Below are positions 9,399-18,298 of a stretch of DNA of 64,000 bases, in pieces. The position numbers and the translations under genes were made by a program. The stretch's first letter is position 1, and every line of letters begins with the position of its first letter. The notes under the pieces are model-generated. The model ran no database searches. It was not told where the DNA came from and was given only the letters and a program-made list of their open reading frames with translations. Source of the DNA: Demequina sediminicola (GTDB taxonomy: Bacteria > Actinomycetota > Actinomycetes > Actinomycetales > Demequinaceae); contig NZ_BBRB01000001.1 of the NCBI RefSeq assembly GCF_000975055.1, positions 62,001-126,000 on the forward strand, read 5' to 3'.

Positions 9399-10274
9399 AT
9401 GGACCACGTTGAAGACGTGTGGGCCGACGAATCGGTCGCATCCGGAATGGCAGTACTTGATCTCCGTCAGCTTTCGGACACCACTTTTGAGGGCGACTCC
9501 TTGCCGATGCCCGGAGGGCGTGCGTACGGCGGGCAGGTCCTCGCCCAGGCCCTTTTGGCCGCGGGACACACCGTTGATGCTGAACGTCAGATGCACTCGA
9601 TGCACGGGTACTTTTTGCGTCCAGGAGACGCGAGCCGCCCTATCTCCTTCGACGTCGAATTGCTCCGTGACGGACGGTCATTCTCGGCACGCCGAACCCA
9701 CGCCTTCCAAGACGGCAAGCCCATCCTGTCGATGATCGCATCGTTCCAGCTAGAACAAGAAGGCCCCGAACACTCGGTGACGATGCCCGAGGTCCCTGGA
9801 CCTGACTTCGTGCAGTCCGGCATTGACGTGCTGGCTCCATACGTCGGCCATGAGCCCGCGGACTACTGGCTCAAGCGAACCCCGTTCGACCTGCGCCACG
9901 TTGAGGGCAGCTTGCTCTTCAACGCTGACCCACAGCCCAAGCAGTACCAAACCACGTGGATTCGTCTGCGCAAGCCCATTGAGAGCTCAAGCGGCCTCAT
10001 GCACCGCGCTCTGCTCGCCTTCGCGTGCGACCAGGTCATGCTGGAGCCTTTGCTGCGCCGACACAACGCTTCGTGGCAGACCAAGGGGCTCAACTTCGCG
10101 TCGCTCGACCACGCTATGTGGTGGCACCGTCCCGCGCGTGCCGACGAGTGGCTGCTCTACGTTCAGGATGCCCCTACGGCGCAGGGCGGACGTGGGCTCG
10201 GCGGATCGTGGGTGTTCTCAGAGGATGGACGACTCGTCGCATCAGCATCGCAGGAAGGCATGTTCCGGCTCTAG
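9399..10274 (+). CDS. tesB: Acyl-CoA thioesterase II
   Basis: 291-residue double-hotdog thioesterase that hydrolyses acyl-CoA to free fatty acid and CoA. Seen: the first hotdog with GGRAYGGQVLAQAL and HGYFLRPGD, the second with HRALLAFACDQ, ASLDHAMWWHR and the C-terminal DEWLLYVQDAP...RGLGGS. Length and motif order match TesB. A GAGGAG ribosome site lies just upstream of the ATG. Last gene of the mscS-globin-tesB run. Confidence 0.92.
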   Translation: MDHVEDVWADESVASGMAVLDLRQLSDTTFEGDSLPMPGGRAYGGQVLAQALLAAGHTVDAERQMHSMHGYFLRPGDASRPISFDVELLRDGRSFSARRTHAFQDGKPILSMIASFQLEQEGPEHSVTMPEVPGPDFVQSGIDVLAPYVGHEPADYWLKRTPFDLRHVEGSLLFNADPQPKQYQTTWIRLRKPIESSSGLMHRALLAFACDQVMLEPLLRRHNASWQTKGLNFASLDHAMWWHRPARADEWLLYVQDAPTAQGGRGLGGSWVFSEDGRLVASASQEGMFRL

Positions 10275-10691
10275 GAAGTGCCCGCCGGGCCAATGACAGT
10301 CGCTGACACTCAACATCGGCTCCCTTTTCGCCACCTTTGCCAAACCGTGACACTTTCCTGGCGATAAGTCATTTACCAGGGGCGATGGTCCGGCGATTTT
10401 CCCGTGATTGCCTAAATTCCGACCGCGCGGTTTGAGTCTGACAAGCGAGCCTTGCTACGTTGGACACAGCCGCTTTGGGGTTCGCGTCAGTCACGACCAA
10501 AGCGCCTATGACAAGCCCAGGCTTCGTGGCTGCGCCCTCCCCGGCAGCGCCCGCAAGCGAATGAGGCATCATCCCGATGGTGATGTCCGTGGGCCCGTGA
10601 CTGCCGTCCGACGGCTGCGAGCCTGCCTTCGCTACGTACGGAGCCGCCAACCACGCTCTCTAACTGACGCTGAGAGCAGGCGAGGACACTA
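10275..10691. other. 417-bp non-coding stretch upstream of proV
   Basis: No convincing gene on either strand: the open frames here lack ribosome sites, family motifs and codon bias. A possible promoter (TTGAGT near 10432, then about 17 bp to CTACGT/TACGTT) would give a leader of some 220 nt before proV. The leader can form short hairpins, for example around GCATCATC/GATGGTGATG (10563-10583) and GCCGT/ACGGC (10604-10616). I could not match it to a known riboswitch class. Confidence 0.4.
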
Positions 10692-11963
10692 GTGAACGAC
10701 ATCGCTTTGAAGGCGGAAGGCCTCTACAAGGTCTTTGGCCGCAACGCACATGATGCCGTCAAGAAACTGCAAAAGGGCGCGTCCCGCGATGACCTCAACG
10801 GCGCCACCGCAGCAGTGATCGATGCATCCTTTGAAGTCAAGAAGGGTGAGATCTTTGTGGTCATGGGGCTCTCGGGCTCCGGAAAATCCACCTTGATCCG
10901 CATGCTCAACGGACTGCACCCACAAACCGCTGGCACCGTCACCATCGGCGAAGACTCCATCACCGGCGTGAGCGCGGCTGAACTGCGTGAGATCCGTCGC
11001 CACAAAATCTCGATGGTGTTCCAGCACTTCGCACTCCTCCCCCACCGCACCGTGATCGACAACGTTGCCTACGGACTCGAAATCCAGGGAATGCCCAAAG
11101 AGCAACGCATCGAGCGCGCCCTCAAGGTCACCCGCATCGTCGGACTTTCCGGATGGGAAGAGAAGTACCCCTCCGAACTGTCCGGTGGAATGCAGCAGCG
11201 CGTAGGCCTTGCCCGCGCACTCTCTGCAGACACGGAAGTGCTCCTGATGGATGAGGCGTTCTCCGCACTCGACCCACTGATCCGCCGCGAAATGCAGGAC
11301 CAGTTGCTCGAGCTCCAGTCCGAGCTCGGCAAGACCATCATCTTCATCACGCACGATCTCAATGAGGCCATGTACATCGGCGACCGCATCGCGGTCATGC
11401 GCGACGGCCGTATTGTGCAGATCGACTCACCCGAGGAAGTCCTCACGAACCCAGCCAACGAATACGTTGAACAGTTCGTTCAGGACGTTGACCGCACCAA
11501 GGTCCTCACCGCGGACTCCGTCATGCGCAAGCCTTTCGCCACGGTGCATGAGAACTCGGGTCCTCGCGCTTGCCTCCAGGCGATGCGCGAGAACGGCATC
11601 TCCGCGCTGTACGTCATCAAGCGCGACCGCACGATCGTCGGCTGGGTTCGCGACCGCGACATTCTCGACCTCGTGCGCAAGGGCGAGAAGTCCATCTCCG
11701 GCGCCATTCAGCACGATCACGGCGCTGTGTCCAAGGACACACCGCTGTCAGATCTCTTCATCCCGTCGCTGGAGGCCGCGTTAGCGCTCGCCGTGACCGA
11801 CGAGAAGGAACGCCTCGTGGGAGTAGTCCCCCGCGTCACACTACTGGCGGCCCTCGGTGGCGAGCCGGACGCCGCGCACTCCGCAGAACCCGTCGTTGAA
11901 CCCCTACCCGAGGCCGTGGTCGATAAGATCCTCGACTCCTCAGCTGAGAAGGGCGGTCTGTAA
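10692..11963 (+). CDS. proV: Glycine betaine/proline ABC transporter, ATPase with CBS pair
   Basis: 423-residue ProV/OpuAA-type ATPase. Seen: the ProV-specific N-terminal segment (residues 1-45, YKVFGRNAHDAVKKL-like), Walker A GLSGSGKST (~residue 60), signature ELSGGMQQRVGLARAL, Walker B LLMDEAFSALDP, then two CBS domains (~275-400) which in characterised homologues sense ionic strength or nucleotides. GTG start with GCGAGGA just upstream. Its stop overlaps the ATG of proW by one base (TAATG). It energises osmoprotectant uptake at the membrane. Confidence 0.93.
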   Translation: MNDIALKAEGLYKVFGRNAHDAVKKLQKGASRDDLNGATAAVIDASFEVKKGEIFVVMGLSGSGKSTLIRMLNGLHPQTAGTVTIGEDSITGVSAAELREIRRHKISMVFQHFALLPHRTVIDNVAYGLEIQGMPKEQRIERALKVTRIVGLSGWEEKYPSELSGGMQQRVGLARALSADTEVLLMDEAFSALDPLIRREMQDQLLELQSELGKTIIFITHDLNEAMYIGDRIAVMRDGRIVQIDSPEEVLTNPANEYVEQFVQDVDRTKVLTADSVMRKPFATVHENSGPRACLQAMRENGISALYVIKRDRTIVGWVRDRDILDLVRKGEKSISGAIQHDHGAVSKDTPLSDLFIPSLEAALALAVTDEKERLVGVVPRVTLLAALGGEPDAAHSAEPVVEPLPEAVVDKILDSSAEKGGL

Positions 11964-12979
11964 TGGACATCACTTTTAATCTCTTTGGTGGAACTGTCCA
12001 CCTCTGGCCTTGGCCGCCATCAATCCCGTTCGACGTCTGGATCGAAAACTTCTTTGACTGGTTCAAAGAGACCTTTGCCGCGTTCTTCGATGCGCTGAGC
12101 GTTGTCTTCGAGACGGTATTCAATGCCATCGATTGGGTACTTTCTTACCCACCGGACTGGGCCTTCATCCTGATCGCCGCTATCGCAGCATTGTTCGCAC
12201 GTGGCCGGAAGTTTGCCATTGGCACTGCAATAGCCCTGGTATTTATCGTCTCGGTAGGTCAGTGGGAGAACGCGATTGCGACGCTTGCACTGGTACTCGT
12301 CGCGACATTGGCGGCAACGCTCATTGCCATTCCCCTTGGAATTTGGGCAGCCCGCAATGACCGCGTATCAGCCTTCGTCAAGCCGCTGATGGACCTCCTG
12401 CAAACCCTGCCCGCCTTCGTGTACCTCGTGCCCGCGCTCGCCCTCTTCGGCATTGGCGTCGCACCCGGAATCCTCGCCACAGTGATCTTTGCTGTGGCGC
12501 CGGGCGTGCGTCTCACCGAGCTAGGCATCCGTGGCGTAGACAAGGAAGTCATCGAGGCTGGACAGGCCTTTGGCGCCACACCGGGGCGCATCCTGCGTCA
12601 GATCCAGATCCCCCTGGCAATGCCGTCCATCATGGCCGGTATCAACCAGGTGATCATGTTGTCGCTATCCATGGTCGTCATCGCCGGTATGGTCGGTGCG
12701 CCTGGACTGGGTGACCCGGTCACCGAAGCAGTCCTGACACTGGACGAGGGCCTCGGATTCGAAGCCGGCCTTTCTGTGGTGTTCCTGGCCATCATCCTTG
12801 ACCGCTTCACCGCGTCGGTGGGCAAGGGCATGGGCCTCTACGCCCAACTCGCCAAGGCACGCAAACAACGTCGCGAGACCGCTGAACAGGCCCGTATCGA
12901 TGCCGAGATCGTTGAGATGGAAGCCCACAGCGCCGAATCGACCATCGCCACACCTGCTGGCGACAACTCCAAGGTCTAA
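11963..12979 (+). CDS. proW: Glycine betaine/proline ABC transporter, permease
   Basis: 338-residue permease. About 55 N-terminal residues, including an amphipathic WIENFFDWFKETFAAFFD segment, precede six or so transmembrane helices; the EAA loop that contacts ProV reads EAGQAFGATPGRILRQIQIP. The tail is charged and cytoplasmic (KARKQRRETAEQARIDAE). Overlaps proV by one base, so translation is coupled. Followed by a hairpin and a 150-bp gap before proX. Confidence 0.92.
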   Translation: MDITFNLFGGTVHLWPWPPSIPFDVWIENFFDWFKETFAAFFDALSVVFETVFNAIDWVLSYPPDWAFILIAAIAALFARGRKFAIGTAIALVFIVSVGQWENAIATLALVLVATLAATLIAIPLGIWAARNDRVSAFVKPLMDLLQTLPAFVYLVPALALFGIGVAPGILATVIFAVAPGVRLTELGIRGVDKEVIEAGQAFGATPGRILRQIQIPLAMPSIMAGINQVIMLSLSMVVIAGMVGAPGLGDPVTEAVLTLDEGLGFEAGLSVVFLAIILDRFTASVGKGMGLYAQLAKARKQRRETAEQARIDAEIVEMEAHSAESTIATPAGDNSKV

Positions 12980-12995
12980 CACTCCCCTCACAACC

Positions 12996-13024
12996 GGGGG
13001 CATCGGCCCAATGTCGATTCCCCC
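12996..13024 (+). other. Hairpin between proW and proX
   Basis: GGGGG-c-ATCG pairs with CGAT-t-CCCCC across a short loop. There is no T-run after it, so it is more likely an RNA-stabilising or processing hairpin that sets the level of the binding-protein message than a full terminator. Role inferred from position. Confidence 0.4.
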
Positions 13025-13130
13025 TGCATGACTTCGCGATCCCTCACCGGATTGCGGGCGCCTCGTCTGATCCCGACGGCGAGACGCTTCCACGGCACCC
13101 GGAAATCCCTGTGCCGAGAAAGGAAGAAAT

Positions 13131-14033
13131 ATGTTCAAGCGCACCGGAACCGCACTCGCGGTGACTGCTGCTGCGGGCCTCGTGCTCGCTGGTTGCTCGT
13201 CCTCCGACGACACCGACGCCGAGGCCACCGCAAGCGGAGAAGCCGCTGCGGGAGGCGACATCACCCTCGCCGCATTCAACGGCTGGGACGAGTCCATCGC
13301 CACGTCACTGCTGTGGCAGAACATCCTCAACGACAAGGGCTACAACGCCTCGGTCGACTACGCGGATGCAGCCGTGGGATTCCAGGGAATCGCTGACGGC
13401 GACTACGACATCCTCACCGATGTCTGGCTGCCCCTGACCCACGCTGCCTACCTCGAAGAGTTCGGCGACGACATGGAAGAGGTCGGTGCATGGTTCGACA
13501 GCGCTGCCCTCACCGTGGCAGTGAACGCTGACGCTCCCATCGACTCGCTTGACGAACTCGCGGCTAACGCTGACGAATTCGACAACCGCATCGTCGGCAT
13601 CGAGGCAGGCGCCGGCCTGACCGCGACCGTCAAGGACGCGACCATTCCGGGCTACGGCCTTGAGGAGCTGGACTTCGTCACGTCGTCGACCCCCGCGATG
13701 CTCTCGGAGCTCGACAAGGCCACCACGGACGGCGAGAACATCGTCGTCACGCTGTGGGAGCCCCACTGGGCCTACGGCGCCTACGACCTCAAGAACCTTG
13801 AGGACCCTGAGGGCACGCTCGGCGAGGCTGAGAACATCGTGACCTACTCGCGCACCGGATTCGGTGAAGAGTTCCCCGAGGTCACCGGCTGGCTCGCTGA
13901 CTTCACGATGGAAGCCGACCTCCTGTACGACCTGGAGAACGAGCTCAACGGCGCCGACTCGGCAGACCGCGAGCAGATCGTGGCCGACTGGGTGGCAGCT
14001 AACCAGGAGTGGGTTGACTCCCTCACCGCATAA
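13131..14033 (+). CDS. proX: Glycine betaine ABC transporter, substrate-binding lipoprotein
   Basis: 300-residue OpuAC-type binding protein, lipobox LAGC with Cys22, then an acidic Ala/Ser linker. The mature domain opens with ITLAAFNGWDESIATSLLW and contains YDILTDVWLP and TLWEPHWAYGAYDL, which supply the aromatic residues that bind quaternary ammonium groups in this family. A GAAAGGAAG ribosome site precedes the ATG. Third gene of the proVWX operon; a strong terminator follows. Confidence 0.93.
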   Translation: MFKRTGTALAVTAAAGLVLAGCSSSDDTDAEATASGEAAAGGDITLAAFNGWDESIATSLLWQNILNDKGYNASVDYADAAVGFQGIADGDYDILTDVWLPLTHAAYLEEFGDDMEEVGAWFDSAALTVAVNADAPIDSLDELAANADEFDNRIVGIEAGAGLTATVKDATIPGYGLEELDFVTSSTPAMLSELDKATTDGENIVVTLWEPHWAYGAYDLKNLEDPEGTLGEAENIVTYSRTGFGEEFPEVTGWLADFTMEADLLYDLENELNGADSADREQIVADWVAANQEWVDSLTA

Positions 14034-14051
14034 GTAGTTTCTGCTTTACTC

Positions 14052-14085
14052 AAAGCGCCGGTCACCACAAGGTGGCCGGCGCTTT
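14052..14085 (+). terminator. Rho-independent terminator of proVWX
   Basis: AAAGCGCCGG and CCGGCGCTTT pair perfectly, extended by CACC/GGTG around an ACAA loop. The stem lies 18 bp after the proX stop and ends in a CTTT tail. Confidence 0.85.
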
Positions 14086-14146
14086 GCGCATCCCAGACCA
14101 CAGCGCATCCCATCCCGCCGCCCCGCCCCGCCTGCCGCCCTGCCCC

Positions 14147-14206
14147 GCCAAGTGGCTCCATTTCGCTGTTTTGAGGCGCCAAAACAGCGAGATGGAGCCA
14201 CTTGGC
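14147..14206. repeat. Palindromic intergenic repeat, copy A
   Basis: Two 27-bp arms (14147-14173 and 14180-14206) are reverse complements with a single mismatch, around a 6-bp loop AGGCGC. Core of the arm: TGGCTCCAT..CGCTGTTTTG. Related copies lie at 20205-20256 and 42523-42576. It sits between the proVWX terminator and the convergent thioesterase gene. Confidence 0.85.
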
Positions 14207-14245
14207 TAGGTGTGTGGTGTGTGGGGTGAGGGGGTGTGGGGTGGG

Positions 14246-14728
14246 TTAGCGAGAGCGGAACGCTATCGGTTCCTCGAGATACTCAGTCCAGGTGGAGCGC
14301 TCCGCGTCCGTCAGCCTGCGGGGACTGTTGGTCGCCACGTCGAACAGCACCAACGTGGTCGATGCCCGTGCATAAACCTCCTGCTCGGCATCATCGACGA
14401 CTGGCGAACGCACTTCATAGCAAATCTCGATGCTCGCTCCCCCAAGTCGCCCGATCCACAACTGCACGTCGAGCGGGCGGCGTCCGTAGGGTGCCGGCGC
14501 GAGATACTCGATCTGTTGTCCGGCAATCAGTGTGATGGTGTCTGCACCCGGGCCGCCCGCAATCACTGCCGTCGCGGGCGCGTCCGCATCGGCGCCCAGG
14601 CTGTCGTCGGCCCAGAAAGCCCTAATGCGTGCTTCCTCAAGGAGCCGGAGCATCTCGGCGTTGTTGACGTGCCCGTAGGCGTCGATGTCGGACCAGCGGA
14701 GCGATACGGGGACATGGATGCGTGTCAT
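14246..14728 (-). CDS. 4-hydroxybenzoyl-CoA thioesterase-like hotdog protein
   Basis: 160 residues of the YbgC/4HBT hotdog family. Seen: LRWSDIDAYGHVNNAEMLRLLEEAR, whose core WSDIDAYGHVNN carries the catalytic-site Asp/His of acyl-CoA thioesterases, and later QQIEYLAP and a LWIGRLG strand. Likely hydrolyses a small acyl-CoA; the substrate is unknown. Start set at MTRIHVPVS; the frame is open 29 codons further upstream but without coding character. Divergent from ptsH with a short shared promoter region. Confidence 0.85.
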   Translation of the reverse strand: MTRIHVPVSLRWSDIDAYGHVNNAEMLRLLEEARIRAFWADDSLGADADAPATAVIAGGPGADTITLIAGQQIEYLAPAPYGRRPLDVQLWIGRLGGASIEICYEVRSPVVDDAEQEVYARASTTLVLFDVATNSPRRLTDAERSTWTEYLEEPIAFRSR

Positions 14729-14780
14729 GTCATCACCGTAACTGTTCGTGGATGCGCTGCGCCTCAGCGCTAGACCAAGG

Positions 14781-14792
14781 TGGTCTAGACCT
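14781..14792. promoter_or_regulatory. DasR-like operator upstream of ptsH
   Basis: TGGTCTAGACCT matches the dre consensus of DasR-type GntR regulators (TGGTCTAGACCA) at 11 of 12 positions. A second half-site CTAGACCA lies just before it (14770-14777). The box lies directly upstream of a putative -10 (TACGAT, 14794-14799), a position where binding would repress ptsH. The regulator gene is at 18413. Confidence 0.75.
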
Positions 14793-14831
14793 GTACGATG
14801 GGCGTGAACATTCACACCTCAGGAGGACCCC

Positions 14832-15098
14832 ATGGAGCGCACTGTCACCATTGCCATCGAAGAAGGCCTGCACGCACGCCCTGCAGCACTGTTTGTGGCT
14901 GCCGCACAAGCCGCCCCGGCGAAGGTCACTATCAGCAAGGGTGACGCCCCTGTGCCCGCGGACTCCATCCTGTCGATCATGACGCTCGGCGCCAAGGCCG
15001 GCGACACGGTCACGCTGACCACAGAAGGCGACAGCGCGGACGACGCCGCAGCCCTGGACTCCCTCGAAAACTTCCTGCTCCAGACTGAAGTCAGCTAA
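14832..15098 (+). CDS. ptsH: PTS phosphocarrier protein HPr
   Basis: 88 residues, the standard HPr size. Active-site histidine is His14 in EEGLHARPAA; the regulatory-serine region SILSIMTLGA is present. HPr passes phosphate from enzyme I to EIIA domains in the cytoplasm. AGGAGG lies just upstream of the ATG. It is a single gene on the plus strand, convergent with ptsI and separated from it by a bidirectional terminator. Confidence 0.96.
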   Translation: MERTVTIAIEEGLHARPAALFVAAAQAAPAKVTISKGDAPVPADSILSIMTLGAKAGDTVTLTTEGDSADDAAALDSLENFLLQTEVS

Positions 15099-15118
15099 CG
15101 GCGCTCCAGAGACGATTC

Positions 15119-15150
15119 AGGGCGGCGACATCATGCGATGTCGCCGCCCT
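15119..15150. terminator. Bidirectional terminator between ptsH and ptsI
   Basis: AGGGCGGCGACATC and GATGTCGCCGCCCT form a perfect 14-bp stem around ATGC, between two convergent genes. Confidence 0.85.
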
Positions 15151-15176
15151 GATCTGTGTTCACTCCGTATCGAGAA

Positions 15177-16850
15177 CTACAGCGCCCACTCTTCAAGCGC
15201 CGGGATGCGGTCACGCACTGCCGCCCGTGCTTCATCCGCAGACGAAGCGTCACGTGCAACCTCAGCGAGTGCCCGGCATTCGTCGAGTTCCACGGTGGCG
15301 AGGATCGCCCCCACCGCTGGAAGTGAACGTGGCGTCATCGATAGCGACGCCACACCTAGCCCCACGAGCACGGCAGCGAGCGCGGGATCTGCCGCGGCCT
15401 CCCCGCAGACGCCTACCGGCCGCCCATGACGCGCCGCCCCGTCGCAAGCGGCGGCGATGAGGTCAAGCACGGCGGGTTGCCACGGCGTTGACAGCGATGC
15501 CAAGGAAGCGAGTTCGCGGTCCGAGGCCATCGCGTACTGCGTGAGGTCGTTCGTTCCGATCGACGCAAAGGATGCGACCTTGAGGAGGTCTCGCGCACGT
15601 AGGGCCGATGCGGGAATCTCGATCATGATTCCCGCCTGGCCGATGCCGTGACGAGCACAGGCGTCCACGAACGTCTCCGTCTCCGCGACAGTGGCGACCA
15701 TGGGTGCCATGACGTGGACGTCCGCCTCCGCAGCTTTCGCTGCCTGTGCGATGGCCTGGAGCTGATCTTCGAGGACATCAGGACGGTCCCACGATGTCCT
15801 GAGCCCGCGGACACCGAGTGCAGGATTGGGCTCGTCGTCGGCGGTCACGAACGGCAGTGGCTTATCTGCACCCGCGTCGAGCGTACGAATCACCACTTTC
15901 TTGCCAGGGAACGCTTCAAGAACTTTGCCGTACTGGGCGACCTGCTCCTCAACTGAGGGCGCCGTCTCCCGTCCGAGGAAGCAGAACTCGGTGCGGAACA
16001 ACCCCACGCCCTCGGCGCCGGCCTGTGCCGCAGCATCGGCTCCATCGGGATTCCCGATGTTGGCCAGCAGCGCGACGGCATGGCCGTCCTTGGTGCGGCC
16101 AGGCTCGGTCAGCGCTTCGGGAAGCGAAATCTCCAGCGAGAAGCGCTCAATCAGTTCAGCATCCGGTTCAACGTGAACCTCGCCGCTTCCACCATCGACA
16201 GCAATCACCTGGCCGTCAACGAGGTCGTCAGCACCGATGGTTGCCACAATGCACGGGATACCCAGTGAACGCGCCAGGATCGACGTGTGCGAGGTAGGGC
16301 CACCGCCGCTGGTGACAATGGCAAGGACCGATGCTGGATCGAGCGTCGCTGTGTCCGCGGGAGCCAAGTCCTCGGCAACCAGCACGAACGGCTCGTCCCG
16401 CCTCGGGACTCCAGGGCCTGGCACCCCCGTCAGGTGAGCGACGATGCGGCTACGCACATCGCGCACATCCGTGGCTCTCTCTGCGAGATTTCCACCCAAC
16501 GCCGCAAGTTGCTCAGCCAACGCATCGGCGGCGAGCCACACTGCACGCTCGGGGCTCTCCCCATCGTCGGTGACCTTGGTTGTTGCGGATGACACCAGAG
16601 CAGGGTCCGTTGCCATCGTCGACGTGACAGTGAGTATCTCTGCTGCGGTACCGGACACAGATGCCGCCGCGGCCAACAGATCCTGTTGGACCTGTTGGCT
16701 CGCGGCGACGATGGCCGCTGCCGCTGCCTCCCGCTTCGACTCATCCAGAGCCGGAGCAGGTGCAGGTTCGGCAACCGCAGCAGCCATCCGTGCGACCGGT
16801 GCCGCGCAGCGTCCAGCGCTGACCGCTACGCCACGCAGCACCTGTGTCAC
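15177..16850 (-). CDS. ptsI: PTS enzyme I (phosphoenolpyruvate-protein phosphotransferase)
   Basis: 557 residues, full enzyme I length. Takes phosphate from PEP and gives it to HPr. Seen: the phosphorylated histidine in SGGGPTSHTSILAR (His188), the N-terminal HPr-binding helices, and the PEP-binding barrel with EGVGLFRTEFCFLGR, VVIRTLDAGADKPLPF, and SFASIGTNDLTQYAMASDR; cores GLFRTEF and GTNDLTQY. GTG start overlaps the stop of the EIIC gene (GTGA), so both are translated from one message. Confidence 0.95.
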   Translation of the reverse strand: MTQVLRGVAVSAGRCAAPVARMAAAVAEPAPAPALDESKREAAAAAIVAASQQVQQDLLAAAASVSGTAAEILTVTSTMATDPALVSSATTKVTDDGESPERAVWLAADALAEQLAALGGNLAERATDVRDVRSRIVAHLTGVPGPGVPRRDEPFVLVAEDLAPADTATLDPASVLAIVTSGGGPTSHTSILARSLGIPCIVATIGADDLVDGQVIAVDGGSGEVHVEPDAELIERFSLEISLPEALTEPGRTKDGHAVALLANIGNPDGADAAAQAGAEGVGLFRTEFCFLGRETAPSVEEQVAQYGKVLEAFPGKKVVIRTLDAGADKPLPFVTADDEPNPALGVRGLRTSWDRPDVLEDQLQAIAQAAKAAEADVHVMAPMVATVAETETFVDACARHGIGQAGIMIEIPASALRARDLLKVASFASIGTNDLTQYAMASDRELASLASLSTPWQPAVLDLIAAACDGAARHGRPVGVCGEAAADPALAAVLVGLGVASLSMTPRSLPAVGAILATVELDECRALAEVARDASSADEARAAVRDRIPALEEWAL

Positions 16851-18208
16851 TTGGTGTCACCTCCAGAACTGTCGGCCCGCGCTCCGTCCGCGGCATTCAA
16901 CCGTGCCTGAGCAGCATCGGCCTCCAACTCGGAGGGCGACTCGTCGACCTTCGTCAGCGTCTCGTCAACCGAGGCCTCAGTGCCGGGTTCATCGTCTTCA
17001 CGACCCGGGGTCTTGAGGTTCCACTTCCTAATCACCCAACGGAACAGGAAGTAGTAGATCACCGCGTAGCCCAAACCGATCGGGATCAGCAGCAGCGGCA
17101 TTTCAGCGATACGGAAGTTCAACAGGTAGTCGATGGCGCCGGCAGAGAAGCCAAACCCGTCACGAATTCCGATGGCGTTGGTGAGCGCCAATGACGTACC
17201 GGTGAGCACTGCGTGCACGAGGTACAGCGGGTATGCGACATAGACGAATGCGAACTCGAGAGGCTCGGTGACACCGGTCACGAAGGCCACGAGCGCCGCA
17301 GATCCCATGATTCCTGCTGTCATCTTGCGCTTGGCAGGCTTGGCTGTGTGAACGATCGCCAGAGCGGCTGCGGGGAGCGCGAACATCATGATCGGGAAGA
17401 ATCCGGTGGTGAACAGACCGGCTGTGGGGTCGCCTGCGAGGAAGCGTGGGATGTCACCGTTGACGATCTCCCCTGCCGAGTTCTCGAACTCTCCGAACTG
17501 GAACCACGGGAAGGCGTTCAGCAGGTGGTGCAGACCGAAGGGCAGCAGGAGTCGGTTCAGCGTTCCGTAGACGAAGCCACCGATGATCGGCAGGCCAGTG
17601 ACCCAGGTACCGACGGCAGTGAAGCCGGTGTCGAACCAGGGGTAGATCAGCGACAGTGCCACGGCAATGAGCACGGAGGCACCCGCAGTGACGATCGGCA
17701 CAAAGCGGCGGCCACCGAAGAAGGCCAACCACGCCGGGAGTTTGATCCTTGAGTATTTTTGGAACAGCAACGCTGCAGTCATACCGATGACGATGCCGCC
17801 GAGGACGCCGTAGTTAATGAGCTCCTGGTCAGCGCCTTCTTCAGCGGGCAGCACCATGGGCGACATGGCGTCCGTTACGGCCGTGAAGACCAGATAGCCG
17901 ATGACGGCGGCAAGTCCCGTAGAACCGTCCGACTTTCGCGCGTATCCGACGGCAACACCGACGGCGAAGAGCAGTGCCAGGTTGGCGAACAGGGCGTTAC
18001 CGGCAGCGCCGATGACGTCTGCCACTGGCTGCATCCAGGGCCAGAACCCTGCGACGCCGTCGGCACCGAGCATGTCGGGCTGGCCGAGGCGCAACAGCAG
18101 TGCTGCAGCGGGAAGGGATGCGATGGGCAGCATGAGCGAACGGCCCATGCGTTGAAGCTGCGCGAGGCCTGGGAAGCCTCGTCGCGGGGTATCTACTGCG
18201 GTGGTCAT
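16847..18208 (-). CDS. PTS EIIC permease, glucose/N-acetylglucosamine family
   Basis: 453-residue membrane component of a glucose-superfamily PTS. About ten hydrophobic segments; motifs MLPIASLPAAALLLRLG, FGLHHLLNAFPWFQFGEF and GVTEPLEFAFVYVAYPLYLVHA, whose cores GLHHLLN and TEPLEF bind sugar in this family. It carries no fused IIB or IIA; those are encoded separately at 19192-20196. A charged 45-residue C-terminal tail follows. Start at MTTAVDTP because GGAG sits 8 bases upstream. DasR-like boxes in its promoter and the DasR-like regulator next door suggest N-acetylglucosamine, but glucose cannot be excluded. Confidence 0.9.
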   Translation of the reverse strand: MTTAVDTPRRGFPGLAQLQRMGRSLMLPIASLPAAALLLRLGQPDMLGADGVAGFWPWMQPVADVIGAAGNALFANLALLFAVGVAVGYARKSDGSTGLAAVIGYLVFTAVTDAMSPMVLPAEEGADQELINYGVLGGIVIGMTAALLFQKYSRIKLPAWLAFFGGRRFVPIVTAGASVLIAVALSLIYPWFDTGFTAVGTWVTGLPIIGGFVYGTLNRLLLPFGLHHLLNAFPWFQFGEFENSAGEIVNGDIPRFLAGDPTAGLFTTGFFPIMMFALPAAALAIVHTAKPAKRKMTAGIMGSAALVAFVTGVTEPLEFAFVYVAYPLYLVHAVLTGTSLALTNAIGIRDGFGFSAGAIDYLLNFRIAEMPLLLIPIGLGYAVIYYFLFRWVIRKWNLKTPGREDDEPGTEASVDETLTKVDESPSELEADAAQARLNAADGARADSSGGDTK

Positions 18209-18298
18209 GAAACACTCCTCGTTGCGTATTTCACCGTTATTTGGCACGGGCAAGAACTGGTAGCCCTGCCGCCTTGGACGACTCCGTTCAAGGCCGTG

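Noticed and set aside
10470-10690. Known riboswitch upstream of proV
   Set aside because: Could not fit the sequence to c-di-AMP, glycine or other conserved cores; left as an unexplained leader.
10369-10692. Open frames of 93-94 codons on both strands in the proV upstream gap
   Set aside because: No ribosome sites, no recognisable motif and no third-position bias; they overlap each other on opposite strands.
14220-14245. G/T-rich tract as a G-quadruplex or simple repeat
   Set aside because: Irregular GTGTGGTGTGTGGGG pattern without four clean G-runs of fixed length; weak evidence.
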